The notes under the pieces are model-generated. The model saw only the letters and a list, made by a program, of their open reading frames with translations. It was not told the origin of the DNA and searched no databases. DNA of 64,000 nucleotides, taken from an uncultured Prochlorococcus sp. (GTDB taxonomy: Bacteria > Cyanobacteriota > Cyanobacteriia > PCC-6307 > Cyanobiaceae). The DNA is taken from NCBI GenBank assembly GCA_902590775.1, contig CACIYC010000001.1, positions 1 to 64,000 on the forward strand, read 5' to 3'. Positions within the stretch are counted from its first letter, which is position 1. Each line of letters starts with the position of its first letter. Shown in pieces: positions 34,026 to 43,974 of the stretch. The position numbers and the translations under genes are program-made.

Positions 34026-35153
34026 ATGTATAATGTGACTTATCTTACAAATATTGCTTCGGCATTTGTTAAAGATGCAACTTATTTTAAGATAGAACAA
34101 TTGAATAAAGGTTTTATTAATAAAACCTTTATTGTTAGGCCAAGTAAAATCCAAGATCTAAATCCATTTATTTTACAGCGTATAAATCCTGTAATCTTTG
34201 CTAAACCTATAGCGTTATTTAATAATTATCAGTTAATTCATGAATCAATAAATAATAAGGTAATATCTTCTTCCTTAGATACATATCGTGATTTCTTTTT
34301 ACCAAGTCTTTTGCCTAATATCTATACTAAAAAGCCTTTTATTGTAATCGAAGATTACTATTGGAGGGCTCTTCAATATGTTCCATCTTCGATTAACTAT
34401 GATATTATTAAAGAGCCTGATCAGGTAAATAAGCTTCTTAAGCACTTAGCAACATTCCACCTTTTAACTTCTCAAGTAGATTTAGATAAATTTTCTGTGC
34501 CAATTAATAATTTTCATAATACTCCTTTTTATTTAAAAGAGTATTATAGTTTTATTAATTGTAATTTATTAGAAAATATTGACTTTAGTGATTATCAATC
34601 AAATCTTAATTATATTTTTAATTATATAGATAATAATAAAAGTGAAGCCCATCTATTGGATGATCCAATTCGCAAAAACTCCTTATTATTAGGAGTTATC
34701 CATGGAGATCCTAAAGCAAGTAATTTCTTATTTGATAGCACAGGAAATAATGTTTTATCGCTTATAGATTTTGATACTTGTTCTTCTGGAATAATTTTAT
34801 ATGACATTGCAGACTGTATTAGATCTACTTGTAATCCTTTAGGGGAAGAACCAGATGAAATAAATGATGTATATTTTAGTCTTGAATTTTATGAAGAAGC
34901 TCTTAAGGGCTATTTCTCTGTTTCAAATTGTATTTTATCGGAAATTGATGTTACTTACTTACCCTTATGTCTAAGAAGCGTTACTTTTGAATTGGCAATA
35001 AGATTTTTTACTGATTTTTTAAAAGGTAATCTTTATTTTAGCGTAAATCATGATTTACAGAATCTCTATAGGGCTAGAGTTCAATTAAGATTACTTGAAA
35101 GTATAAAATCACAATGGAATGATATTATTTCATTAACCAATAAAATAATGTAG
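34026..35153 (+). CDS. Aminoglycoside phosphotransferase-fold small-molecule kinase
   Basis: 375 residues. LLGVIHGDPKASNFLFD (about 222-238) is the Brenner catalytic loop with Asp and Asn, and LSLIDFDTCSSGIILYDIADC (in part LIDFDTCSSG) supplies the metal-binding Asp. The N-terminus has LNKGFINKTFIV, as in the N-acetylhexosamine/sugar kinase branch of this fold, so a sugar or sugar-alcohol substrate is more likely than an antibiotic. It follows the GpsA-like gene by 21 nt, so they are probably one operon. Confidence 0.8.
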   Translation: MYNVTYLTNIASAFVKDATYFKIEQLNKGFINKTFIVRPSKIQDLNPFILQRINPVIFAKPIALFNNYQLIHESINNKVISSSLDTYRDFFLPSLLPNIYTKKPFIVIEDYYWRALQYVPSSINYDIIKEPDQVNKLLKHLATFHLLTSQVDLDKFSVPINNFHNTPFYLKEYYSFINCNLLENIDFSDYQSNLNYIFNYIDNNKSEAHLLDDPIRKNSLLLGVIHGDPKASNFLFDSTGNNVLSLIDFDTCSSGIILYDIADCIRSTCNPLGEEPDEINDVYFSLEFYEEALKGYFSVSNCILSEIDVTYLPLCLRSVTFELAIRFFTDFLKGNLYFSVNHDLQNLYRARVQLRLLESIKSQWNDIISLTNKIM

Positions 35154-35267
35154 ATTTTAATTTTACAATTATTATTATTCTGGAATTTTGTTGAACCATA
35201 CTTCAAATATATGCAAAATCGTTTTTTTCCATTACCTTTATTATGAATAATATTTAGATTTTCGCAG

Positions 35268-35966
35268 GTGGCAAAGGAATTAACGCATCGAGGAGATGAA
35301 TTAAAGGACCTTGGCTGGTCTAGTCATGATGAAGTTCGATATATCGAATTATGGGATTATAGGCAGCGTTGGGGAGCAATTAATTTAGAGAGAGAGGACC
35401 GCCTTTTTTTGCGAAAAGTTGAAGCATCTCTCCCTGAGGTCAAGTCTTCTAAGACCAGTATAAAAAAACCACTTAAAGAAAAATCATATTACTGCAGAAT
35501 TTTGTTTTTCTTGCAAGAAATGTTAGAAGCAGAAAAATCTTTTTCAGCTTCTCCTAATTCAAAGGGAATATGGTCTATTTTGCTAGAGGAGGAGTTGAGA
35601 ACACTAGATTATTTTCAACCGGTTTTAGGTTTGCCTGATACCTTGAAATCCAAATTATTAATTCCTTTTAGAGAGAATATAATTAATTCTTTGAAAAAAA
35701 AATTTAATAATAATATAAAAATATTTGATTTTGATTTTGATAAGTCCCTTTCAACTTGCGATTCAATTCAAAGTAGAAATTGGAAACCTCTCAGAGACGG
35801 TATATCAGAAGAAGCAAAAGATTATCCAGTATTAGATTCTGAAATTGTAGAAGAGTGTCGTTCTTTAATTCGCAAAGAAATTGTTCCTTTGATTAGAAAC
35901 TCTTTCCCCTCTTTATCTGATCTTGAAAAAGACAACCCTCCTGACGATTGGATTCCAGATTCCTAA
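35268..35966 (+). CDS. Conserved-looking hypothetical protein upstream of metY
   Basis: 232 residues, soluble and charged, not recognised. N-terminus LTHRGDELKDLGWSSHDEVRYIELWDYRQRWG (in part) is Trp/Tyr-rich; the middle is mostly helical; the C-terminus is acidic (DLEKDNPPDDWIPDS). GTG start at 35268 in a stretch without a good ATG. Lies 38 nt before metY on the same strand. Confidence 0.65.
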   Translation: MAKELTHRGDELKDLGWSSHDEVRYIELWDYRQRWGAINLEREDRLFLRKVEASLPEVKSSKTSIKKPLKEKSYYCRILFFLQEMLEAEKSFSASPNSKGIWSILLEEELRTLDYFQPVLGLPDTLKSKLLIPFRENIINSLKKKFNNNIKIFDFDFDKSLSTCDSIQSRNWKPLRDGISEEAKDYPVLDSEIVEECRSLIRKEIVPLIRNSFPSLSDLEKDNPPDDWIPDS

Positions 35967-36001
35967 TCTTGAGCTAGAAATATAAGTAGACAATTCATTA
36001 A

Positions 36002-37333
<1,332 letters not shown>

Positions 37334-37350
37334 CTAATAGGAGAAGTTTT

Positions 37351-38247
37351 ATGGCTCTAATCCTTCCGCGTGGTTATCACAAGATCTCTGCAGTGGAGAG
37401 AAATCATATTTCTTGGATTGAGCCTGAACTTGCCAAGAGACAGGATATAAGACCTTTGAGAATTGGCATATTAAATATTATGCCTTTAGGAAAACAATAT
37501 GAATTTAATCTTCTTCATCCACTTGGGCTTTCACCACTACAAATTGAACCAATTTGGATTAGATTAAGTTCACATAGCTATAAAACATGGGATTTAGATC
37601 ACTTGTCTAAGCATTATGTTGGCTGGGAAGAAGCTATGTCCCCAATGCCTTTGGATGGCCTAATTATAACGGGAGCTCCTGTTGAACATTTACCTTTTGA
37701 AGAAGTTAATTATTGGAATGAATTGGTTAAATTAGTAAATGAAGCAAGAACAAGTTGTGCTAGCACTTTGGGCCTTTGTTGGGCTGGTTTTGCCCTGGCA
37801 TATTTAGCAGGCGTCAAAAAAACCTTATTCAAAAAAAAGTTGTTTGGGGTATACCCAATGAAGAGTCTTGTTCCTGCTCATCCAATAATGGGTACCCAAG
37901 ATGACATATTTTATTGCCCGCAGAGTAGACATGCAGGATTACCTGATGAATCAATGGAAGAAGCACAAAGACAAGGAATTATTAGGTTGTTATCATATGG
38001 GGAAAAAGTTGGATATACAATTTTTGAGACTACTGATCAGCGACAACTTATGCATTTAGGCCACCCTGAATATAATGTTGCAAGAATAGTTTCTGAAATG
38101 GAAAGAGATAAGGCTAGAGGTGATGTAATGCCTCCAGAAAATTTTAAATATCAAAACCCTGAAACAGCATGGAGATCACATCGTAATTTAATGTTTCAAC
38201 AATGGCTTTGGTTTTGTTATCAAAGAGTAAGTTTGAAAAATAATTAA
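37351..38247 (+). CDS. metA: MetA, homoserine O-acyltransferase
   Basis: Activates homoserine with an acetyl or succinyl group for MetY. 298 aa. The nucleophile C142 is in STLGLCWAGFALAY, the catalytic His/Glu region is HLGHPEYNVARIVSE. E. coli MetA's residue after CW is Gly; here it is Ala. Acyl choice (acetyl or succinyl) cannot be decided safely, but the metY partner suggests O-acetylhomoserine. Co-transcribed with metY. Confidence 0.95.
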   Translation: MALILPRGYHKISAVERNHISWIEPELAKRQDIRPLRIGILNIMPLGKQYEFNLLHPLGLSPLQIEPIWIRLSSHSYKTWDLDHLSKHYVGWEEAMSPMPLDGLIITGAPVEHLPFEEVNYWNELVKLVNEARTSCASTLGLCWAGFALAYLAGVKKTLFKKKLFGVYPMKSLVPAHPIMGTQDDIFYCPQSRHAGLPDESMEEAQRQGIIRLLSYGEKVGYTIFETTDQRQLMHLGHPEYNVARIVSEMERDKARGDVMPPENFKYQNPETAWRSHRNLMFQQWLWFCYQRVSLKNN

Positions 38248-38266
38248 AAAATAAATATTAGATTAA

Positions 38267-38827
38267 TTGGAAAATAACCCATTTATCTTAATACCTGGAT
38301 GGGTAGAAAAAACAAAAGCAATTCAATTATCTAATCAATTATTATCAGAGGTAAATTGGGAGCAACCTAAGGTGAAAATATTTGGCAAGTCATACTTAGT
38401 TCCTCGATTAACAGCATTTTTAGCAAGTAAAGAAATTAATTATAGTTATAGTGGAGTCAAACATATTGGTAAAGGTTGGCCAGATTGGTTTATACCATTA
38501 TTAGAGAAAGTTAAACATTTTTGTAAAACAGACTATAACGGATGCTTATTAAACTTGTATAGAAATGGGAATGATTGTATGGGATGGCATGCAGACAATG
38601 AGAAAGAATTAGATCTAGAAAAAAAGATTGCTTCATTATCATTAGGAGCTACAAGAGATTTTTATTTTAGGAATATAGTTAACTTAAAAAAAGAGTGTTT
38701 TTCTATTTCTAATGGTGATCTTTTGATTATGGAACCAGGATGTCAAGAAACCTGGGTTCACTCTCTACCTAGAAGGAAAATGGTTAATGAATTGAGGATA
38801 AATTTAACTTTCCGACGATATATATAA
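38267..38827 (+). CDS. AlkB-like 2-oxoglutarate/Fe(II) dioxygenase
   Basis: 186-residue oxidative demethylase of the AlkB/ALKBH2 type, expected to repair alkylated bases. Iron ligands are MGWHADNEKEL (H107, D109) and ETWVHSLPRRK (His). The 2-oxoglutarate arginines lie in NELRINLTFRRY. TRDFYFRN carries the family's substrate-side motif. The start is TTG 38267; a short purine run precedes it. It follows metA by 19 nt, which may be coincidental packing. Confidence 0.9.
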   Translation: MENNPFILIPGWVEKTKAIQLSNQLLSEVNWEQPKVKIFGKSYLVPRLTAFLASKEINYSYSGVKHIGKGWPDWFIPLLEKVKHFCKTDYNGCLLNLYRNGNDCMGWHADNEKELDLEKKIASLSLGATRDFYFRNIVNLKKECFSISNGDLLIMEPGCQETWVHSLPRRKMVNELRINLTFRRYI

Positions 38828-38858
38828 GTAAATTAAACTAACAAAGAGAATTCATATT

Positions 38859-39128
38859 CTAACTACCTTCTAATGAATCGTTAGAAGGCTTTTCTGCTGC
38901 AGCTGCATCTGCTGCTGCCTTAGCTTTAGCTGCTGCTTCTTCTTCAGCAGCTTTGGTAGCTGCAAGTGCCTGAGCTTTAGCTGCTGCTGCTGCTGCTTTC
39001 TTTTTGTCGGCTGCAGCCTTTGAATTGTGGAGCTTAAGGGTTTTGCTGTCTAAAAACTTTAATGCAGTTATTAGAATTGGAACGTGAGCAATTCCCCCGG
39101 CAAGAACTACTGCTTGACTGTATGCCAT
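38859..39128 (-). CDS. Ala/Lys-rich low-complexity protein with N-terminal helix
   Basis: 89 residues. The first 25 include a short hydrophobic stretch (VVLAGGIAHVPILITALKFL). The rest is almost only Ala, Lys and Glu (KKKAAAAAAKAQALAATKAA), which would form a long charged helix, ending KPSNDSLEGS. This resembles TolA/histone-H1-like linkers, but no domain is attached. Function unknown. Encoded by GCT/GCA/GCC-rich DNA that stands out against the AT-rich surroundings. Confidence 0.7.
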   Translation of the reverse strand: MAYSQAVVLAGGIAHVPILITALKFLDSKTLKLHNSKAAADKKKAAAAAAKAQALAATKAAEEEAAAKAKAAADAAAAEKPSNDSLEGS

Positions 39129-39274
39129 TTGGTTACATATAGCTGTATCCTATTTTTACATTTTTACGTCTCCATTTGAATAGTTGGTTATGTATTGTCT
39201 TATTCATTCTGAATGTAATTAATATAAAGCTGTTCTTTATACTTATGAATCTCCTTCCAAGTTGATCAATTTGA

Positions 39275-40837
39275 TTAGCCATGTGATGGCTCTTGGCCTC
39301 CAAGTCTATCAAAAAGATCTAGGCTTTCCTTATTCAAACCAATCACGTCAACCTTTGAGCCTCCATTACTAAGTTTTCTTATTATTTGATCTAGAGCTGC
39401 AACTCCACTTTGATCCCATATATGGGCTTTAGACATGTCTATAGTTATTTTATTAGGATGATTATGAATATCAAACCCTTGTAGAAAATATATTTTGCTT
39501 ACGAAAAATAATTGTCCAGTGACCTCATATCTTATTTCTTCATTAGTTATATTTATAGCTTGAACTTTTATAACCTTTGCTACTTTTCTGCTAAATAATA
39601 TTCCTGCTAATGCAACTCCTGCAATAACCCCTAGGGCAAGATTATGCGGTGTAGTTAACATTGTGACAAAGAAAGTCATTAGCATCACTGCAGTATCACT
39701 CCTTGGAATTTTGGATATATTTTTTAATCCCTTGATATCTGCTGTGCTAATTGCTATGGAAATCATTACTGCAATTAAAGCAGCCATTGGAATTTGTTCT
39801 AACCATTTTTTACCTAATAGAACTATTATTAAAAGGCTTATTCCAGAGGAAAAAGTAGAAAGTCTTGTTTTGCCTCCATTTTCTGTATTCATAACTGATT
39901 GCCCAACTAAAGCGCATCCTGCCATCCCACCAAATAATGAAGAAACTATATTTGAAATACCTTGACCCCTTGCTTCTTTATTCTTATTTGAATTTGTATC
40001 TGTTATATCATCAAGTATATCTTGAGTAAGGAATGTTTCCATTAGGCCAACTAAAGATATTGCCAAGGCTGTTGGTAGGACAATTCCGAAAGTTTCTAAG
40101 TTGAAAGGTACTTTGCCATCAGTTATAGAACCGAAAGGAAGTGTTAAGGTAGGTAAACCTTCTGGTAAGCCGCCACTTACACTTAATTCTTTTACTGTAG
40201 GTATATCAAAATTAAGCCAAATAGATATTATTGTGATGACTAAAATTGCTACTAATTGTGATGGAATAAGACGAGTTATTCTTGGTAGCCCATAGATGAT
40301 AAATAAACCCAATATTATTAATAACCAAACGATTGGATATTGAATTCCTTTTAAGATAGTTTCTTCACCATAATGAAAATTTATTCCCATTTGTGGTAGT
40401 TGTGCTTGGAAAATCAATAAAGCTAAAGCATTCACAAAACCACTTAATACTCCGGTTGGCACAAATCTCATTTGATATGCCAGACGTAAATAACCCCAAA
40501 TAATTTGAAAAACTCCTGTTAATAGGCCAGCAGCAATTAGGTATGAAACTCCAAGCCCTTCCCCCTGAGAATTCCCAGTTGCGACAAGCCCAGTCATCAA
40601 AAGAGCAGTTGAGCCTGTAGCAGAGGTGATCATTCCCATTCTTCCTCCTACCAGTGCAATTGTTATGGAGAGACAGAATGCACCGTACAAGCCAACCTGA
40701 GGATCTACGCCTGCTATACCTGAGAAAGCAATAGCCTCAGGTATCATTGCAAATGCAACAACTAGACCAGATAAAATGTCATTTCTGGGATTAGCAAACC
40801 ATTCCTGAAAAAAAGATGATTGAGTTTTGCTAAGCAT
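39275..40837 (-). CDS. SulP-family anion transporter with STAS domain (BicA-like)
   Basis: 520 residues: ten or more membrane helices, beginning [20 protein letters not shown], the SulP signature (about 19-38), then [15 protein letters not shown]. The C-terminal STAS domain starts near 440 ([19 protein letters not shown]). Cyanobacterial members include the sodium-bicarbonate carrier BicA, so bicarbonate uptake for carbon fixation is likely; sulfate is the alternative. Monocistronic by spacing. Confidence 0.88.
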   Translation of the reverse strand: MLSKTQSSFFQEWFANPRNDILSGLVVAFAMIPEAIAFSGIAGVDPQVGLYGAFCLSITIALVGGRMGMITSATGSTALLMTGLVATGNSQGEGLGVSYLIAAGLLTGVFQIIWGYLRLAYQMRFVPTGVLSGFVNALALLIFQAQLPQMGINFHYGEETILKGIQYPIVWLLIILGLFIIYGLPRITRLIPSQLVAILVITIISIWLNFDIPTVKELSVSGGLPEGLPTLTLPFGSITDGKVPFNLETFGIVLPTALAISLVGLMETFLTQDILDDITDTNSNKNKEARGQGISNIVSSLFGGMAGCALVGQSVMNTENGGKTRLSTFSSGISLLIIVLLGKKWLEQIPMAALIAVMISIAISTADIKGLKNISKIPRSDTAVMLMTFFVTMLTTPHNLALGVIAGVALAGILFSRKVAKVIKVQAINITNEEIRYEVTGQLFFVSKIYFLQGFDIHNHPNKITIDMSKAHIWDQSGVAALDQIIRKLSNGGSKVDVIGLNKESLDLFDRLGGQEPSHG

Positions 40838-40868
40838 CGATTAATAAACTTCCTTCGGAGACCGTATA

Positions 40869-42149
40869 TCAAAGAGGAGGCAAAATTCCTTTTGGATCAT
40901 AATTTGATTTCAATCTCTTGAGCTCAGGAAGCCAAGTTTTAAAAGCAGCTTTTATTTCTTTTTTATGCCAAGTTAAGTGAGGATGCATTTGTGCTAAATG
41001 AACCCCAGGGAAATAATCCTCAAGTTCTTCCCATGTTTCTCTCATCCAATTGAGATTTTCCTCTCTTCCTTTAATGTCTCCTTCATTCCAAGCCCCAGTT
41101 ATCCATGGTTTCCAACTTGAATCTCTGTGAACAAATGAACTGGAATCGTTGTCTTTGTTCTTAGTTTCTCCACCAAGTTGTTGTGCAGATATATATGAAT
41201 TTTCTGAGGGTCTGTTATTAATTAGTTTTTCAATCTCTTTTATGATTTTCGAAGCATTAGCATTCATATCAGGACCAAGAAGCCCCAGGACCTCAGAATG
41301 TTGTTTCTTAAATAGTTTATTATTTTTGATTGGTATAGTTACTTCTTTAAGTTGATTTATATTAGAAATTTTGTATGAGCAGAAATCATTGGACTTTGGG
41401 ATTTTATCTATTATATAACTAAAATCATCATAATCTTTTTTTGTTTCTAATTCAATTAGACCATAAGATTTAATTTTATTTCCCCAGAACCAATACATGC
41501 TAGATGAATCAGGCCATTCTTCTGCCATCTCAATAGTAGTTGCAAGTTGCATTGGTGATATAGATGTTTCCCATGCATAAATTGCATTTTGTTTATGTGT
41601 CTTAAGTCTTATCTTAGTAATAATTGCTAGAAAAGGTGCTGCTCCACAAAGTGCCTTCCATTTTAAATGATCTTCTTTATTGGAACATGAATCCGGCTTA
41701 TGCAAAGTAAACTTTTCACCATTTCCCCAGAAGCCACTTATCTCTTCTACATGATCTATTGCTAATCCATATTTCCTACTTAATGGACTAATACCTCCAG
41801 TTAAAATATATCCAATACCAGTAAAACCTGAAATCCCTATAGGAAAAGAACGGTTAAACTCTGAAATTGTTTTGGTAAGTGTGTGCATATTTACACCAGC
41901 TTCTATCAAGACTTCATTTTTTGTTTTGTCAAATTGTATTTCTTGAAAATTTTTTCTTAGATCAAGTGTCCAATGGTCTTTACTAGCACATCTGCTTGAA
42001 GTCCCTCCTCCACATATCAGAAGAGGTTTTGGACTTAAAGCATCATTTTTAATTAGATTAACAAGATAATTATCTATGTCTTCATAGATACCAGCTATTT
42101 TTTGATCATTGGCTTGACTATTTGGAAAAATTGATTTTATTTCATTCAT
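40869..42149 (-). CDS. FAD-linked oxidase (glycolate oxidase/BBE-like)
   Basis: 426 residues. N-terminal FAD-binding_4 domain: LLICGGGTSSRCASKDHWTLDL (in part GGGTSS) and EVLIEAGVNMHTLTKTI, then GISGFTGIGYILTGGISPLSRKYG as the flavin loop. The C-terminus LKSNYDPKGILPP is the berberine-bridge-type terminal motif. Substrate unknown; D-lactate, glycolate or a sugar are possible. It lies 31 nt upstream of the SulP gene on the same strand. Confidence 0.88.
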   Translation of the reverse strand: MNEIKSIFPNSQANDQKIAGIYEDIDNYLVNLIKNDALSPKPLLICGGGTSSRCASKDHWTLDLRKNFQEIQFDKTKNEVLIEAGVNMHTLTKTISEFNRSFPIGISGFTGIGYILTGGISPLSRKYGLAIDHVEEISGFWGNGEKFTLHKPDSCSNKEDHLKWKALCGAAPFLAIITKIRLKTHKQNAIYAWETSISPMQLATTIEMAEEWPDSSSMYWFWGNKIKSYGLIELETKKDYDDFSYIIDKIPKSNDFCSYKISNINQLKEVTIPIKNNKLFKKQHSEVLGLLGPDMNANASKIIKEIEKLINNRPSENSYISAQQLGGETKNKDNDSSSFVHRDSSWKPWITGAWNEGDIKGREENLNWMRETWEELEDYFPGVHLAQMHPHLTWHKKEIKAAFKTWLPELKRLKSNYDPKGILPPL

Positions 42150-42238
42150 ACTTATTGTGGTTAAATTAGATTAATTAGCTGTTCAATTAGATTTTGAACC
42201 CTGATTCACGATATGGTTAAATAAAGTGCCATAAAGTT

Positions 42239-43267
42239 TTGAGTTCAAGGTTCTTAGATCAACTTCATTCCAATATAGGAATTTTAATCATTGGGCATGG
42301 AAGTAGAAATATCCATGCAACAAATGAATTTGCAAAATTAGCTTGTTCAATAAAGTCTTTAATACCTTCAATCCCAGTTGAATTTGGTTATCTTGAATTT
42401 TCAAAGCCAATTATTTCTGAAGCTTTAGATAAACTTAGGAAAAGATCAGTTAAAAAGGTCATAGCAATTCCTGCAATGTTATTTGCTGCCGGCCACGCAA
42501 AAAATGATATTCCTGCTGTACTGAATGACTATGCTGCAAAGTCGGGAATTGAAATAGTTTATGGAAGAGAGCTTGGAATTGACAATTTGATGATAAATGC
42601 AGCTGGTGAAAGGATAAAGGAATCAATTAGTTCTTTTAGTGAAGTCCCTTTAAATCAAACACTATTAGTCGTAGTTGGGAGAGGATCCTCAGATCCAGAT
42701 GCTAATTCAAATGTATCAAAAATCACGAGAATGCTTGTAGAAGCTATTGGATTTGCATGGGGAGAAACAGTTTATTCTGGAGTTACTTTTCCTCTTGTTG
42801 AGCCTGGCTTAAGACATTTAATAAAATTAGGTTTTCGAAGAATAGTGATTTTTCCTTATTTCCTATTCTCAGGAGTCCTTGTAAGCAGAATTTGGAAATA
42901 TGTTCATTTAGTTGCAGATGATCATCCTGAAATTGAATTTGTTAATGCAGGATACTTGGGAAATCATCAAAAAGTTAGGGAAGCTTTCTTAGAAAGGATT
43001 GATGAAGCTTTGAATGGAGATAATGCAATGAATTGTGCACTTTGCAAATATAGATCTAATTTATTGGGCTTTGAAGAAGAGGTTGGGTTCCCTCAAGTAA
43101 GTCATCATAGTCATGTAGAAGGTATAGACCAAGGATGCCTTTTGTGTGATAAGGAATGTACAGGAGAATGCGAAACAATTAGAAGTTCTTCTAATGAGCA
43201 TGAGCATGAGCATGCTCATTATCCCCATTCTCAGCATCCTTTTGGTCCTGTTACGCTCCGCAATTAA
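42239..43267 (+). CDS. cbiX: CbiX-type sirohydrochlorin chelatase, long form
   Basis: Inserts cobalt (or iron) into sirohydrochlorin for cobalamin or siroheme. Two tandem CbiX halves: ILIIGHGSRNIHATNEF (H20) and FAAGHAKNDIPAVL (H86) supply metal ligands, and the second half starts near LLVVVGRGSSDPDANSN. The C-terminus has MNCALCKYR (about 264-272), matching the MxCxxC iron-sulfur motif of CbiX long, then CLLCDKECTGEC and a His-rich tail EHEHEHAHYPHSQHP. 342 aa; start TTG at 42239. Confidence 0.92.
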   Translation: MSSRFLDQLHSNIGILIIGHGSRNIHATNEFAKLACSIKSLIPSIPVEFGYLEFSKPIISEALDKLRKRSVKKVIAIPAMLFAAGHAKNDIPAVLNDYAAKSGIEIVYGRELGIDNLMINAAGERIKESISSFSEVPLNQTLLVVVGRGSSDPDANSNVSKITRMLVEAIGFAWGETVYSGVTFPLVEPGLRHLIKLGFRRIVIFPYFLFSGVLVSRIWKYVHLVADDHPEIEFVNAGYLGNHQKVREAFLERIDEALNGDNAMNCALCKYRSNLLGFEEEVGFPQVSHHSHVEGIDQGCLLCDKECTGECETIRSSSNEHEHEHAHYPHSQHPFGPVTLRN

Positions 43268-43668
43268 AAAAGACAAAATATAAAAAAAATACTTTTAGAA
43301 TGTTGACTCACCAGTCTCTTTCTCAATGGGACTCAATAGACTCTTTATTGATAAGTAGGTCTTATGGATAGTTCTTTAATGTTTTTCCCCAGCCTGTTTC
43401 CACAGATAGATAAGGCTTTTCCACTGAAATCTTATTTAAATGGATTAAATACTTCTTTTTGTGGCTCTTTTTGAAAAGAAGGAGCTATTAGTTCTTTTTT
43501 TTATAGCCAGGATTTTTCTTAAGGTTATTTTTGTATTCATTCAATATGTTCATGCAGTAATGAGTCTCAGCTTGTCTCACGAGTTGGTATAAAATCTTAT
43601 ACTGCTTTGACGATTTCTCAATTTTTATAGATATTGGTTCTGTTAAATAAAGCGGACTTGAACTAGTA
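43268..43668 (+). other. 401-nt intergenic region with competing hairpins
   Basis: No gene seen. Around 43464-43502 one arm can pair two ways: GCTCTTTTT-GAAA-AGAAGGAGC (9 bp, GAAA tetraloop, with G-T pairs), or AAGGAGC-TATTA-GTTCTTT followed by a T-run. TGGCT (43462-43466) and AGCCA (43505-43509) could close the whole. Near 43579-43602, TTGTCT and TATAAA resemble a promoter for the DUF2811 gene. A small RNA or attenuated leader is possible, unproven. Confidence 0.35.
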
Positions 43669-43974
43669 ATGGATTTAACCCAATTAAATGTAAGTGAGGA
43701 AGAAATTTCTTTACTTCCCAGCTCTAAAGATTTCTCTAACTCTTTAATCAGGGATAAAGCAGAATTGGGAATAGATAATAGCGTAAGCCTTGAGGCTGAA
43801 ATTCCTGAGGATCTTTATAATGGTATTAACGAATTTATCTGTTCAAACCCAAAATGGGATCTGTATAGATTAATGAGCTCAGCTTTGGCAAGTTTCCTTT
43901 ATACAAATGGAAGTGAAGATAGAGTTGTAATAGAGCAATATCTTAATGATTTATTTGCGTTGAATGGTTCTTAA
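43669..43974 (+). CDS. DUF2811 protein
   Basis: 101 residues. The second half SVSLEAEIPEDLYNGINEFICSNPKWDLYRLMSSALASFLYTNG fits the cyanobacterial DUF2811 pattern (in part SLEAEIPEDLY), a small domain shaped like a ribbon-helix-helix or regulatory protein. The N-terminal 40 residues are acidic. Function unknown. Its 3' end overlaps the convergent GMC oxidoreductase gene by 32 nt. A candidate promoter lies about 70 nt upstream. Confidence 0.82.
   Translation: MDLTQLNVSEEEISLLPSSKDFSNSLIRDKAELGIDNSVSLEAEIPEDLYNGINEFICSNPKWDLYRLMSSALASFLYTNGSEDRVVIEQYLNDLFALNGS

Noticed and set aside
43061-43276. 71-aa minus-strand ORF opposite the CbiX tail
   Set aside because: It is produced by the reverse of the His/Cys-rich repeats (GAGCAT) and has no supporting signal.
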